Shown here one piece after another: positions 7,940-16,153 of a stretch of DNA of 64,000 bases. The first letter of the stretch is position 1; each line of letters opens with the position of its first letter. Below the pieces are notes generated by a model, which ran no database searches, was not told the origin of the DNA, and saw nothing but the letters and a program-made list of their open reading frames with translations. Both the position numbers and the translations under genes were made by a program. Source of the DNA: Methanolobus vulcani (GTDB lineage: Archaea > Halobacteriota > Methanosarcinia > Methanosarcinales > Methanosarcinaceae); NCBI RefSeq assembly GCF_006546655.1, contig NZ_VIAQ01000020.1:1-64000 (forward strand), in the 5' to 3' direction.

Positions 7940-8066
7940 TTACATCACCAAACAATTTAAAAAAGAATATAAATAAAAATAAATATGCATTCTAATTTTA
8001 TGTATCATTATTTTTTGCTGACATCAGTCTCAAATTTATAATGTTCATATAACTGTTAAAAGTATT

Positions 8067-8104
8067 GATGCACAATTCGGGGTAATATACCAGAATTGTG
8101 CATC
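8067..8104 (-). terminator. Perfect 12-bp stem between importer and methyltransferase genes
   Basis: GATGCACAATTC (8067-8078) pairs perfectly with GAATTGTGCATC (8093-8104), and the loop can form a further GGTA/TACC stem. It lies downstream of the substrate-binding protein stop (8166) and upstream of the methyltransferase start. U-rich sequence follows on the minus strand. Likely a terminator or mRNA-stabilising 3' end. Confidence 0.7.
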
Positions 8105-8165
8105 TTCCTTACTTGAAGCATTCTTACAGAGCTAATCTCATGTAGCCTGCATCCATTAAGGAATC

Positions 8166-9413
8166 TCAGGTACAGGTCGGACATTCATCTATAGTCCAGT
8201 CCATCCATTGTGCTGAACGCAACTGTTTTGCAGTTTCAACATCAACACCATAGACATTCTGGTAGAATCCAAGCAGCCATTCGTCAAGCTGCACATCTTC
8301 AAACAGTTCAGGATAAGTGCCGGTTGCAATAACCATTACATCTATGGGATACTCCAGTCTTTTTGCACAATTACATGGTGACCAGGGAAGGGCTACTACT
8401 CTTCTATTCTTGATGGCATCCATTTCCTGTAGGTTCTGGTAATATGGTGCCTGGTAAAGTTCAAGTGGTGGATGATATCCTGAAGCTGTACACAGAACAA
8501 TCACATCAGGGCTCAGTGCCAGCATTTGCTCTGCACTTACCGTCTTGAAATATCCATCTTCCTGGAAAGCATTATTCGCATTCACTATGTCTTCAATAAA
8601 GAATGATTCAAATGTATCAAGTCCGAATACCTGTCCGGCTCCGCCTTTCCCTCGTGCTTTAGGAGATGCTCCGAATACCAGTACATCAGTTTTTTCATCT
8701 TCCTGAATATCCTTTGTTCTCTCACTTACAAAACTGACCTGATTCTCAAGATAATCGGCAATAAGCTGTGTTTCATCTTCTTTTCCAAAAATCTGCCCTA
8801 TTATGTTTATCTCATCAGATATGGTAGCCATGTCTGGGGAATCGTAGCAATTCGGATCATAGAGAACAACTATCGGAAAACCAAGTGATTCCATTGTATC
8901 GATACTTTTCTGTGTATTCTCGTCGTCAAGATATCGTAAAGAACAGCTTCCAACCCTTACGATCACAACATCTGGCTCAAGGCTTGCAAGCGTTTCATAA
9001 TTAACTGCGGAACCGGAGGATACGAAGAGTGGCAGTTCCATGATCCATGGATTAAGATATGTTACAGGGTTCATTCCATTCTCATATTCATAGATCTCTC
9101 CACCCACAGTTTCATAACTGTAATTGAAATTACGCTGCAAACAGCTTGATCCGACTCCAACCAGAGTATCCTGAACTCCGATTGCTGTCATAACTCCTTC
9201 GACCAGGCCGTCGCTTATAGTGGCGACACGTTCAATGTCAGCAGGAATCTGAACTTCCACTCCACGGCTATCGACAATTGTTCTATATTGTTCTTCGTTA
9301 TTTGTGTTGTCTGACACAACACTGTTGTCGGTCATATTCTCAGTACATCCGGCACTTAGCAGGACACACATCAATATACCCAATATTGCAATATACTGTA
9401 CCTTTGATTTCAT
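8166..9413 (-). CDS. ABC importer substrate-binding lipoprotein (Fe-siderophore/cobalamin class)
   Basis: A 415-residue periplasmic-binding-type protein. The N-terminus has a lipobox (LLSAGC, Cys at about residue 23), so it is anchored on the outer face of the membrane. RTIVDSRGVEVQIPADIERVATI is typical of FepB/BtuF-like proteins, and the fold has two lobes joined by a long helix. The C-terminus ends in the unusual CPTC motif. Genes for an ATPase and a permease follow upstream in the same run (9463, 10247). Cargo could be a metal-chelate, a corrinoid or another metal complex; the sequence does not decide. Confidence 0.85.
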   Translation of the reverse strand: MKSKVQYIAILGILMCVLLSAGCTENMTDNSVVSDNTNNEEQYRTIVDSRGVEVQIPADIERVATISDGLVEGVMTAIGVQDTLVGVGSSCLQRNFNYSYETVGGEIYEYENGMNPVTYLNPWIMELPLFVSSGSAVNYETLASLEPDVVIVRVGSCSLRYLDDENTQKSIDTMESLGFPIVVLYDPNCYDSPDMATISDEINIIGQIFGKEDETQLIADYLENQVSFVSERTKDIQEDEKTDVLVFGASPKARGKGGAGQVFGLDTFESFFIEDIVNANNAFQEDGYFKTVSAEQMLALSPDVIVLCTASGYHPPLELYQAPYYQNLQEMDAIKNRRVVALPWSPCNCAKRLEYPIDVMVIATGTYPELFEDVQLDEWLLGFYQNVYGVDVETAKQLRSAQWMDWTIDECPTCT

Positions 9414-9462
9414 TTTAAATCCTCAATAAAAATAAAAAAGTTATTCTGTTTACTACCAGTCT

Positions 9463-10242
9463 CTACCAGACTCTATTAGAAACGCTTCTGGGCAATACCA
9501 TCTTAATGCCATCTAACGATTTGACAGCACACATATCCTGATAAACATCATTGAGCACGGATTCTGTTATCACATCATGTGGCGGACCTTGGCAGAGAAT
9601 ACCACTCCTGTTCATTACCACGACTTTGTCGCAGAACCAGGAAACATGATTAGGATCATGGCTGCATGCAAGGATCGTTATTCCCTGGTCTTTGACCTTC
9701 CTCATTAGATCCCATATGCGCATCTGGTTACTGAAATCCAGGGCAGATGTTGGTTCATCTAGGAAAATTATCCTTGTTTCCTGGGCAATCGCCCTTGCTA
9801 TCAATACCATCTGGCGTTGTCCTCCGGATAACTGGTTGTAAGGCTGGTTTGCAAGATGTGCAATGTCCAGTAACTCCAGAGCATTCCAGGCTTTTTCCTT
9901 GTCATCACGGCTGATTCCAAAAAATCCTCCAAGATGTGGAGTTCTTCCCATTAGTACGACTTCCTTGACAAGATAGGGGAAAGGAGGTTTATGTTCCTGA
10001 GGGACGTATGCAACAATTTTTGCCATATCTTCGATGCTACAGTCTTTAATGTCCACACCGTCCATTACAACCGAACCCATGTGGTATTTCAAAAAATTCA
10101 TGCAGCATTTGAAAAGGGTTGTTTTCCCGCAACCATTTGGTCCGAAGAGTCCGCATAATTGCCCTTCTTCAACGTTGAAAGACAGGTCATTCAGAATTTT
10201 GCTGCTTCCATAATTGAAATGGATATTTTTTACTTTCAACAT
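9463..10242 (-). CDS. ABC importer ATPase (FepC/BtuD class)
   Basis: A 259-residue ATPase with Walker A GPNGCGKTT, the signature LSGGQRQMVLIARAI, Walker B RIIFLDEPTSALD and the switch histidine in ACSHDPNHV. It powers uptake through the permease encoded immediately upstream. ATG 10242 is chosen because GGTGATCAG precedes it; a longer frame to 10302 would overlap the permease gene. The spacing of 4 nt to the permease stop indicates one transcript. Confidence 0.9.
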   Translation of the reverse strand: MLKVKNIHFNYGSSKILNDLSFNVEEGQLCGLFGPNGCGKTTLFKCCMNFLKYHMGSVVMDGVDIKDCSIEDMAKIVAYVPQEHKPPFPYLVKEVVLMGRTPHLGGFFGISRDDKEKAWNALELLDIAHLANQPYNQLSGGQRQMVLIARAIAQETRIIFLDEPTSALDFSNQMRIWDLMRKVKDQGITILACSHDPNHVSWFCDKVVVMNRSGILCQGPPHDVITESVLNDVYQDMCAVKSLDGIKMVLPRSVSNRVW

Positions 10243-10246
10243 CTGA

Positions 10247-11329
10247 TCACCCCAGTAATGATCTGCCTTTGTTCCGCAGAAGATAGCACAGATATGGAGC
10301 ACCGACTATGGAAGTTATGATTCCCACAGGAATTTCTGATGTGGTTAGTGTCCTTGCCATTGTGTCACAGACAATAAGATAGATACTTCCAAGCATGGCC
10401 GCAGACGGAATTACAAAACGGTTGTCAGGTCCAAGTATCATTCTGGCTGCATGTGGCATCATAAGTCCGACCCATGCGATTATACCGACTGTGGACACAG
10501 CAACTGCAGTCACAAGTGTTGCAATGGTTATTATGACAAGTTTTGATTTTTCCGGATTAACACCCAGTGCTTTTGCTTCTTCATCACCCATTGACAGAAT
10601 GTTAAGTTTCCATGAATACATCCACATTATCAAAAATGAAACAAACACTATCGGAACAGTAACAAATACATCCTGCCAGGTCGCATAATCGAATCCTCCC
10701 ATGAGCCAGAATACTATTTCACGAAGTGCTGAGTCATTTGCCATGTATTTTAACAGGGATACAAGCGCTGAGAATATCGATCCGATTATTACTCCGCCAA
10801 GTATCAGGGTTACTATCGGAGTCTGGCCACGTGTTCTTGCAAGTGTGTATGCTGCCAACACTGCAAGAGAACCGAATATGAATGCTGATATCTGAACGGA
10901 ACTAAAAACAGAAGGATAAACAATTCCAAGTGCTGCACCAAATGCAGCACCTGATGAAACACCGAGAATATAAGGTTCAACAAGCGGATTTCTAAAACAA
11001 CCCTGGAAAACGGCACCGGAACTTGCAAGTGCAGCTCCCACGGTTATTGAAAGCAAAATCCTTGGAAGACGAATGTTCCATATGATCGTGTTATGTAACT
11101 TACTGACAGTGGAAACATCTCCATAGAGGCCCAGATTTGCGAGTATTGTGGCATAGACATCTGTAAATGAGATCTCATAAGCCCCCATAATCATGGCAAT
11201 AGCTGCTGCAAAGAACAAGATCAGGAAAAAGATGAATAGAATTCCATATTTCCTCATATCAGAGAAAGTTTCAATATTTGTTTCGCATTCGTCTTTCAAA
11301 CGGATGCCTTTCCTGAAAACTTCAAACAT
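10247..11329 (-). CDS. FecCD/BtuC-family ABC permease
   Basis: A 360-residue polytopic membrane protein of the FecCD family. It has the family words IRLPRILLSITVGAALASSGAVFQ, NPLVEPYILGVSSGAAFGAALG, and VGIIAWVGLMMPHAARMILGPDNR, the cytoplasmic loop that contacts the ATPase. About nine or ten membrane helices are expected. The C-terminus ends YLLRNKGRSLLG. It forms a transporter with the ATPase at 9463 and the lipoprotein at 8166. The degraded permease at 771-1160 is of the same class. Confidence 0.9.
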   Translation of the reverse strand: MFEVFRKGIRLKDECETNIETFSDMRKYGILFIFFLILFFAAAIAMIMGAYEISFTDVYATILANLGLYGDVSTVSKLHNTIIWNIRLPRILLSITVGAALASSGAVFQGCFRNPLVEPYILGVSSGAAFGAALGIVYPSVFSSVQISAFIFGSLAVLAAYTLARTRGQTPIVTLILGGVIIGSIFSALVSLLKYMANDSALREIVFWLMGGFDYATWQDVFVTVPIVFVSFLIMWMYSWKLNILSMGDEEAKALGVNPEKSKLVIITIATLVTAVAVSTVGIIAWVGLMMPHAARMILGPDNRFVIPSAAMLGSIYLIVCDTMARTLTTSEIPVGIITSIVGAPYLCYLLRNKGRSLLG

Positions 11330-11340
11330 TTGAATTCTCC

Positions 11341-12162
11341 TTAAGCTTCAAATCCATCTGTAGCCTGCATCATGCAGGCATCAGCGGCCAGTCCCACCTG
11401 CTTGAGAGGCATCACGTATGGAATTCCTGCATGTGTGTGTACATGTGCTTCAACACCATAGACCCGTTCTATATTATCACAGGTGAGCACCGAGACCGGA
11501 TCACCAGCAGACACGATCTTCCCATTTTTCATCATCAGGATCAGGTCTGAGTACTTGGAAGCCATATTGAGGTCATGGACAACCATCAACGCTGTCACGT
11601 TCCTGTTTTTAACAAGCCCCCTCACATTTTCCATCACATCAAGCTGGTGCCAGATATCAAGATTACTTGTGGGTTCATCAAGAAGAATAACTCCCGTCTC
11701 CTGTGCCAGAGCTCTTGCGATCAGGATCTTCTGCTGCTGACCTCCGCTTAGTTCGTCAAAATTGCGCAGAGCCAAGTCATTAAGGCCCATTTCTTCAAGT
11801 ACCTGCCACACTTTTTCTTTATCAGCTTCGTTACTGAACCATCCGAGATGAGGTCTTCTTCCCATCATCACAGTTTCAAAAACAGTTGTAGGGAAGACCC
11901 TGTTAGAACTCTGGGGAACATAGGCAACGTTTCTTGCTACTTCCATTCGTTTCATTTTATGAATGTTGTTTTTATCAACAAGAATGTCTCCTGATTCTGG
12001 TTTGAGAATCTTGTTAACACATTTAAGTAGCGTTGATTTGCCTGCTCCGTTTGGTCCGACAATGCTGACAAAGCTTGATTTATCGATATCCACCGATACA
12101 TCCTGAAGTATTTTTGTGCTGTTGTACCCAAAAGTGACATTGTTTACATTCACTGTAACCAT
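11341..12162 (-). CDS. ABC importer ATPase (FepC/BtuD class), second system
   Basis: A 273-residue ATPase: Walker A GPNGAGKSTLL, signature LSGGQQQKILIARAL, Walker B VILLDEPTSNLD and switch VHDLNMA. The C-terminal extension after the canonical domain contains His and Met residues (EAHVHTHAGIPYVM, DACMMQ), which could sense or bind metal (inference). It is separated by one base from the permease stop at 12164, a strongly coupled pair. Confidence 0.9.
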   Translation of the reverse strand: MVTVNVNNVTFGYNSTKILQDVSVDIDKSSFVSIVGPNGAGKSTLLKCVNKILKPESGDILVDKNNIHKMKRMEVARNVAYVPQSSNRVFPTTVFETVMMGRRPHLGWFSNEADKEKVWQVLEEMGLNDLALRNFDELSGGQQQKILIARALAQETGVILLDEPTSNLDIWHQLDVMENVRGLVKNRNVTALMVVHDLNMASKYSDLILMMKNGKIVSAGDPVSVLTCDNIERVYGVEAHVHTHAGIPYVMPLKQVGLAADACMMQATDGFEA

Positions 12163-12163
12163 A

Positions 12164-13294
12164 TTACCAGAACTCCTTCCGTTTTCTTTTGAGTATGAGA
12201 TACATGAAGAACGGTACTCCGAGCAGGGAAGTCATTATGCCGGTCGGAATGATTGTCGGCCTTATTAAGTTCATACCAGTAACATCAGCACATATCAGTA
12301 CGAGTGCACCCAAAAGACCCGATGCAGGGAACAGGTATTTGTGATCCGAACCAATTACCATGCGTGCCATATGCGGAGCAACTAACCCTATAAATGCGAT
12401 AGTTCCTGTAAAACAGACAATAGTAGCGATCAAAAGACTTGCAAGCAGCATACAGAACATTCTGACCTTATTAGCATCAATTCCGAGACTCTTTGCATTT
12501 TCATCTCCTATTACCATGATATTCAGGTCGTTTGCCTTCATGTACAAAAGTGGGGTACAAATCGCAAAGACACATAGCAGAAGCAGGAAATTGCTCCATG
12601 AGAAAGCAGACAGGTCTCCCATTCCCCAGCTCACCATCAGACGAAGCTGTTCATCCGTTGCAAAATACTGGAACAGATCAGTGAGAGAACTAAATAGATA
12701 ATTTATTGCAATTCCTGCAAGGATAAGGGTTTCTGAAGTAGCTCCTTTAAGACTTGCAAGGGCAATGATAAACAGGGAGCACAGCATGGCAAACAAAAAA
12801 GCATTTCCCACAAGCAGATAAGGGCCGCTTATTACACCTACTCCCAATACGGCAGCAACCGCAACTCCAAAACTTGCCCCTGAGGAAATACCAAGTGTAA
12901 ACGGACTTGCCAGGGGGTTTTTCAAAACAGACTGCATTACACATCCGCATATACCCAGACCAAAACCTGCCATAATACCAGCAACAATCCGTGGTAAACG
13001 AATATTCCATACAACCTGTGAAGGAAGGCCGGAGGTTACGAACAGATCAGGGAAATATCTGGAAAAAAGAATCTTGTAGACTTCAATTACTGATACTTCA
13101 AGAGGACCGATGGTTACGAAAAAAGCTCCCAGAAAAACAATAAGAGCAAACATGCCGGTTATGAGAATTATTTTTCTTCCTACATAACGCTGATAATCAT
13201 TCCTTATATCTGATTGCTGCTCATTACCAGAACCTTCAAAGTGATCAACATTGTGTTTTGATTTTTGTTTTAATAGGTTCGACATCTTTTTCAC
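12164..13294 (-). CDS. FecCD/BtuC-family ABC permease, second system
   Basis: A 376-residue FecCD permease. A hydrophilic N-terminal tail of about 40 residues precedes the first membrane helix. Family words are IRLPRIVAGIMAGFGLGICGCVMQ, NPLASPFTLGISSGASFGVAVA and TGTIAFIGLVAPHMARMVIGSDHKYL. It pairs with the ATPase at 11341 and presumably the binding protein at 13373. A 78-nt gap containing a hairpin separates it from the binding-protein gene. Confidence 0.9.
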   Translation of the reverse strand: MKKMSNLLKQKSKHNVDHFEGSGNEQQSDIRNDYQRYVGRKIILITGMFALIVFLGAFFVTIGPLEVSVIEVYKILFSRYFPDLFVTSGLPSQVVWNIRLPRIVAGIMAGFGLGICGCVMQSVLKNPLASPFTLGISSGASFGVAVAAVLGVGVISGPYLLVGNAFLFAMLCSLFIIALASLKGATSETLILAGIAINYLFSSLTDLFQYFATDEQLRLMVSWGMGDLSAFSWSNFLLLLCVFAICTPLLYMKANDLNIMVIGDENAKSLGIDANKVRMFCMLLASLLIATIVCFTGTIAFIGLVAPHMARMVIGSDHKYLFPASGLLGALVLICADVTGMNLIRPTIIPTGIMTSLLGVPFFMYLILKRKRKEFW

Positions 13295-13319
13295 CTAAAA
13301 ATGGAGAGAAATAAACCTG

Positions 13320-13344
13320 CATGGCAGTCTGAACTGCAGGCATG
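13320..13344 (-). promoter_or_regulatory. Intercistronic hairpin between binding protein and permease
   Basis: GCAGT (13324-13328) and ACTGC (13333-13337) form the core stem around a CTGA loop. CATG repeats at 13320-13323 and 13341-13344 can extend it past a 3-nt bulge. In this position such hairpins commonly protect the upstream binding-protein message and lower permease expression; this role is inferred. Confidence 0.45.
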
Positions 13345-13372
13345 TTCATTCCCTGTAAATTACATCTGATTT

Positions 13373-14644
13373 TCAATACAATTCTTTGGGAAAAGTCTGA
13401 TATTCTACAAGTTCGGAGAACAAACCATCGACTCCAAGGAACTGCTTGTATATTTCATTCCCTTCAGCTTCCAGGTCAATGTCACTGAATTCTTCTGGAT
13501 GCAGGCGTTTTGCCATATAAAGCAAATTAAATAAACTTTTGTCAATAGGCTTACCTCTACAATAAGGGTAGAAACAATCGTAGACCTGATCGTTCTCTAC
13601 AGCAGGTATCTCTGAAAGTTCAGGGGTTTCCGTTACAAAACCAACACCACTTTCTCCATCCCATGTACCTATTGCAACGAAGATTACTTCAGGCTCCCAT
13701 ACAACAATCTGTTCTGGAGCAACATTGATGTTAGAACCTGTACAGTCCTTTGCAAGATTTCTTCCACCTGCAATGGTTAGTGGTTCGTATACGGCTTCGG
13801 TACGGGTAAAGTCCCTTCCTTCAACAGCATCATAGAATCCTTTTGTAGCTCCTCTTGGAGCAAAATAAACTGTAGGCTTTTCATTTTCATCCATTTGTGA
13901 AGTTACTGATTCAATCATCTCCACTTTAGAATGTATAAACTCATTCAGTTCCTCAGCTCTTTCTTTCCTGTCAAGTATAGCCCCCAGTAGTTCTATATGA
14001 TCATAGTTCTGTGCGAACGTAAATCCCGAACCTGCTTCCACACATGGACAACCAACCTTTTCTTCAATCAGTTCACCCCTGTTAGCAGAAGTTGTGTCTA
14101 AAACAATATCCGGCTGAAGAATGGCCATAGTCTCATAATCTATTTCATAACGGGTGTTAGTCTCTGGCAGATCATCGAGTTGCCCTCCTCCATATATCTG
14201 AAGAGCTTCCCAGGCATCTGTGGCAATCTTCTTATCATTTGAATCTCTTGGAAGCACACAATCTCCTCGTGTGCACTCATCTGAAGAAACCATTTTATCA
14301 AGGTCGCCCAGTGCAATAACGATTCTCGAGTTATCAGGATTGGTTGTGATTATTCTTTCAATGGGTCTGTAAAATGTAACTTCTCTGTCATTATAGTCAG
14401 TAACGGTTTTTGGTTTTCCATCCCAGAATGTAAAAATATATGCAGCATCTCCTACATCATCAAGAGTGGAACTGCTGTCTTCAAGCATGTAATCACATAT
14501 TTCATTTGAAACCTCACTTTCAGTCAATACTCCGTCACCATCATCACATGGAAGAGTAGTATACAGTGCAGCAGCATTCATTGCGAAGGCCAATGAGCAG
14601 GTAAGCACTATCATTCCTATCAAAAATATTCTTATTTTGCTCAT
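13373..14644 (-). CDS. ABC importer substrate-binding protein with EF-hand-like N-terminal segment
   Basis: A 423-residue secreted binding protein with a signal peptide (IFLIGMIVLTCSLAFAMNAAA). A calcium-binding/dockerin-like loop follows at about residues 34-50 (DDGDGVLTESEVSNEICDYM), and then a TroA/FepB-like two-lobed domain (VTDYNDREVTFYRPIERII, YETMAILQPDIVL, VVWEPEVIFVAIGTW). There is no lipobox cysteine, so anchoring may depend on the neighbouring PGF-CTERM protein, whose gene overlaps it by ATGA. Several Cys residues (DECTRGDC, CPC) could bind metal. The cargo is not determined. Confidence 0.85.
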   Translation of the reverse strand: MSKIRIFLIGMIVLTCSLAFAMNAAALYTTLPCDDGDGVLTESEVSNEICDYMLEDSSSTLDDVGDAAYIFTFWDGKPKTVTDYNDREVTFYRPIERIITTNPDNSRIVIALGDLDKMVSSDECTRGDCVLPRDSNDKKIATDAWEALQIYGGGQLDDLPETNTRYEIDYETMAILQPDIVLDTTSANRGELIEEKVGCPCVEAGSGFTFAQNYDHIELLGAILDRKERAEELNEFIHSKVEMIESVTSQMDENEKPTVYFAPRGATKGFYDAVEGRDFTRTEAVYEPLTIAGGRNLAKDCTGSNINVAPEQIVVWEPEVIFVAIGTWDGESGVGFVTETPELSEIPAVENDQVYDCFYPYCRGKPIDKSLFNLLYMAKRLHPEEFSDIDLEAEGNEIYKQFLGVDGLFSELVEYQTFPKELY

Positions 14645-15246
14645 TCTTCGTCCCCTCCTGAGTTATTTTTCCTCATAAAAAGAATACTGGCAAAAAGTGC
14701 AACTGAAGACAAGAATAAACTAAACCCGGGGACACTGGATTCCACTTTGGATTCAGAATCTCCAGAAGAACCGACGGTGGAACTCTGTCCACTCGATGCT
14801 GAATTAGGATCAGTTACTGCTACCCATCTTTCTTTTCCTTCATTCAATTCCTGTGTCTGGTAAAGCATGTCAACCCAGTATCCTTCAAATGCGTTATCCG
14901 CACCACCAGAAGGAATTACATAATATGTAACTTCAGTACTGTCACTTATCGAGAATGATATTTTCCCGGCATCCCTGTCAACCTTAAAAAATTTGGCATC
15001 AGATACCTCTGAATCGGTCTCCGGGAAAGTGAACCCTTCGGGGATAGTTTCCACTATACCAAGCATAAAAGGACTCTCTCCTGTTATTTCCAGTGTAATC
15101 TCTGCCCTTTCACCTTTTGAAAAATCTGAAGGTAGATGGCGTTCAACGTCAGTTATTTCTGAGCAAGAAGCAAAACCAATAGTAGCAACTAAAAAACCCA
15201 GCAAGCTTATACCAACAACAAATTGCTTTAAGTACATAATTATCAC
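14641..15246 (-). CDS. PGF-CTERM surface protein co-encoded with the importer
   Basis: A 201-residue secreted protein with an N-terminal signal segment, a beta-rich domain (ITLEITGESPFMLGIVETIPEGF), a Ser/Gly-rich linker (about residues 150-168) and a C-terminal SVPGFSLFLSSVALFASILF helix followed by RKN. The PGF plus hydrophobic helix plus basic tail is the signal for archaeosortase processing and lipid anchoring. The gene overlaps the binding-protein gene by 4 nt. It may hold that protein at the surface or act as an extra receptor (inference). Its transcript would start just upstream with the structured leader at 15256-15335. Confidence 0.75.
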   Translation of the reverse strand: MIIMYLKQFVVGISLLGFLVATIGFASCSEITDVERHLPSDFSKGERAEITLEITGESPFMLGIVETIPEGFTFPETDSEVSDAKFFKVDRDAGKISFSISDSTEVTYYVIPSGGADNAFEGYWVDMLYQTQELNEGKERWVAVTDPNSASSGQSSTVGSSGDSESKVESSVPGFSLFLSSVALFASILFMRKNNSGGDEE

Positions 15247-15255
15247 TCTTATATT

Positions 15256-15335
15256 GGCTGTGTAGGAATTCTCCTGTTTTCAACAGGATTCCGGACGAGC
15301 CGGTAAAATAATAAAAAGAATAATCCTACATAGCC
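15256..15335 (-). promoter_or_regulatory. Structured leader RNA of the importer operon (riboswitch candidate)
   Basis: GGCTGTGTAGGA (15256-15267) and TCCTACATAGCC (15324-15335) close a 12-bp stem with one G-U or mismatch position. Inside are a hairpin CCTGTT/AACAGG (15273-15278 and 15282-15287) and a CCGG/CCGG hairpin (15291-15294 and 15300-15303). GGAAT (15265-15269) can instead pair with ATTCC (15288-15292), which would break both the closing stem and the CCGG hairpin. It ends about 10 nt before the start codon at 15246. I recognise no known riboswitch class; there is no cobalamin-box GCCACTG. Confidence 0.6.
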
Positions 15336-15337
15336 GA

Positions 15338-15356
15338 AATATTTTCAAAAAATATT
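15338..15356 (-). promoter_or_regulatory. AT-rich palindrome at the importer promoter
   Basis: AATATTTT (15338-15345) and AAAATATT (15349-15356) form a perfect 8-bp inverted repeat with a 3-nt spacer. It lies directly upstream of the leader and in the expected core-promoter position for the minus-strand transcript. It could be a TATA region overlapped by a metal-regulator operator; the regulator is unknown. Confidence 0.5.
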
Positions 15357-15383
15357 GTCAATTTTCATTTTTGATTCTCAATG

Positions 15384-16142
15384 TTATTTTCTATCCTTCA
15401 AAAAATCTGAAATTTCTTTAACCTCAGGCACATCCACATCAAACTGCTCACCAAGCAGTCCGGCCTTAAAAACAGAAACCATTACAGGCAGAGTGGCTAG
15501 AATCCTATCATCCGGGACTTTTTCACAAAGAACCGTTTTGCTTTCCCCTTCAACCCTGTTAAGTACGTAGTAGAGGTCTTTTCCTGCAGCTTCTGCCAGA
15601 CTGCTTATTTTTTCAGAAAGGCAGATTGATTCATAGGATGGATCAATGACCATTAGAAGTGCATCACAGCCTTCTTCTACTCCCCTGCCGAAATGTTCGA
15701 TTCCTGCTTCAGTGTCAACTAAAACAATGTCATTACTTCCGGCATCTATATTTTTGAGCAGGTGTTTTGAGAGAACTCCCATTGGACAGGCACAGCCTTC
15801 CCCGAAATCGTGTATCTTTCCAACTGCCATCAGTGAAATATTGTCTGTCCGGGAGACATATTCGCCAGGTATATCTGCAATTTCCCATCTGTTATCAAAG
15901 AACTTCACTTCCTCACCGGTTGAAAATGAAGCTTTCATTCTTTCAACAAGGTCTTTTTTCCCACCAAAGAAATTCAGGAAATCTTCTGGTAGTTCTACAC
16001 CTAATTGCCTGTGAAGCCCGAAATTGGATTCATCGTTGTCAACCACCAGTACATTATATCCTTCTCTGGACATTGTTTGTGCCAGCAATGCTGTTATTGT
16101 ACTTTTTCCACATCCACCTTTTCCACATATCAGTATTTTCAA
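15384..16142 (-). CDS. CooC-like P-loop ATPase (metallochaperone of the MinD/NifH class)
   Basis: A 252-residue protein with the deviant Walker A GKGGCGKSTITALLA at residues 7-21, VLVVDNDESN after it, and VLVDTEAGIEHFGRG as the Walker B region. A GCACPMG motif supplies the Cys-x-Cys pair that CooC proteins use for metal binding. CooC family members drive ATP-dependent nickel insertion into CODH. A true cooC lies in the cdh operon (56672), so this paralog probably serves a different metal site or couples with the importers beside it (inference). It is 11 nt from the methyltransferase gene upstream. Confidence 0.8.
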   Translation of the reverse strand: MKILICGKGGCGKSTITALLAQTMSREGYNVLVVDNDESNFGLHRQLGVELPEDFLNFFGGKKDLVERMKASFSTGEEVKFFDNRWEIADIPGEYVSRTDNISLMAVGKIHDFGEGCACPMGVLSKHLLKNIDAGSNDIVLVDTEAGIEHFGRGVEEGCDALLMVIDPSYESICLSEKISSLAEAAGKDLYYVLNRVEGESKTVLCEKVPDDRILATLPVMVSVFKAGLLGEQFDVDVPEVKEISDFLKDRK

Positions 16143-16153
16143 ACTATCATCTC

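Noticed and set aside
15256-15335. Cobalamin riboswitch in the importer leader
   Set aside because: The conserved B12-box sequence is not present and the structure is too small.
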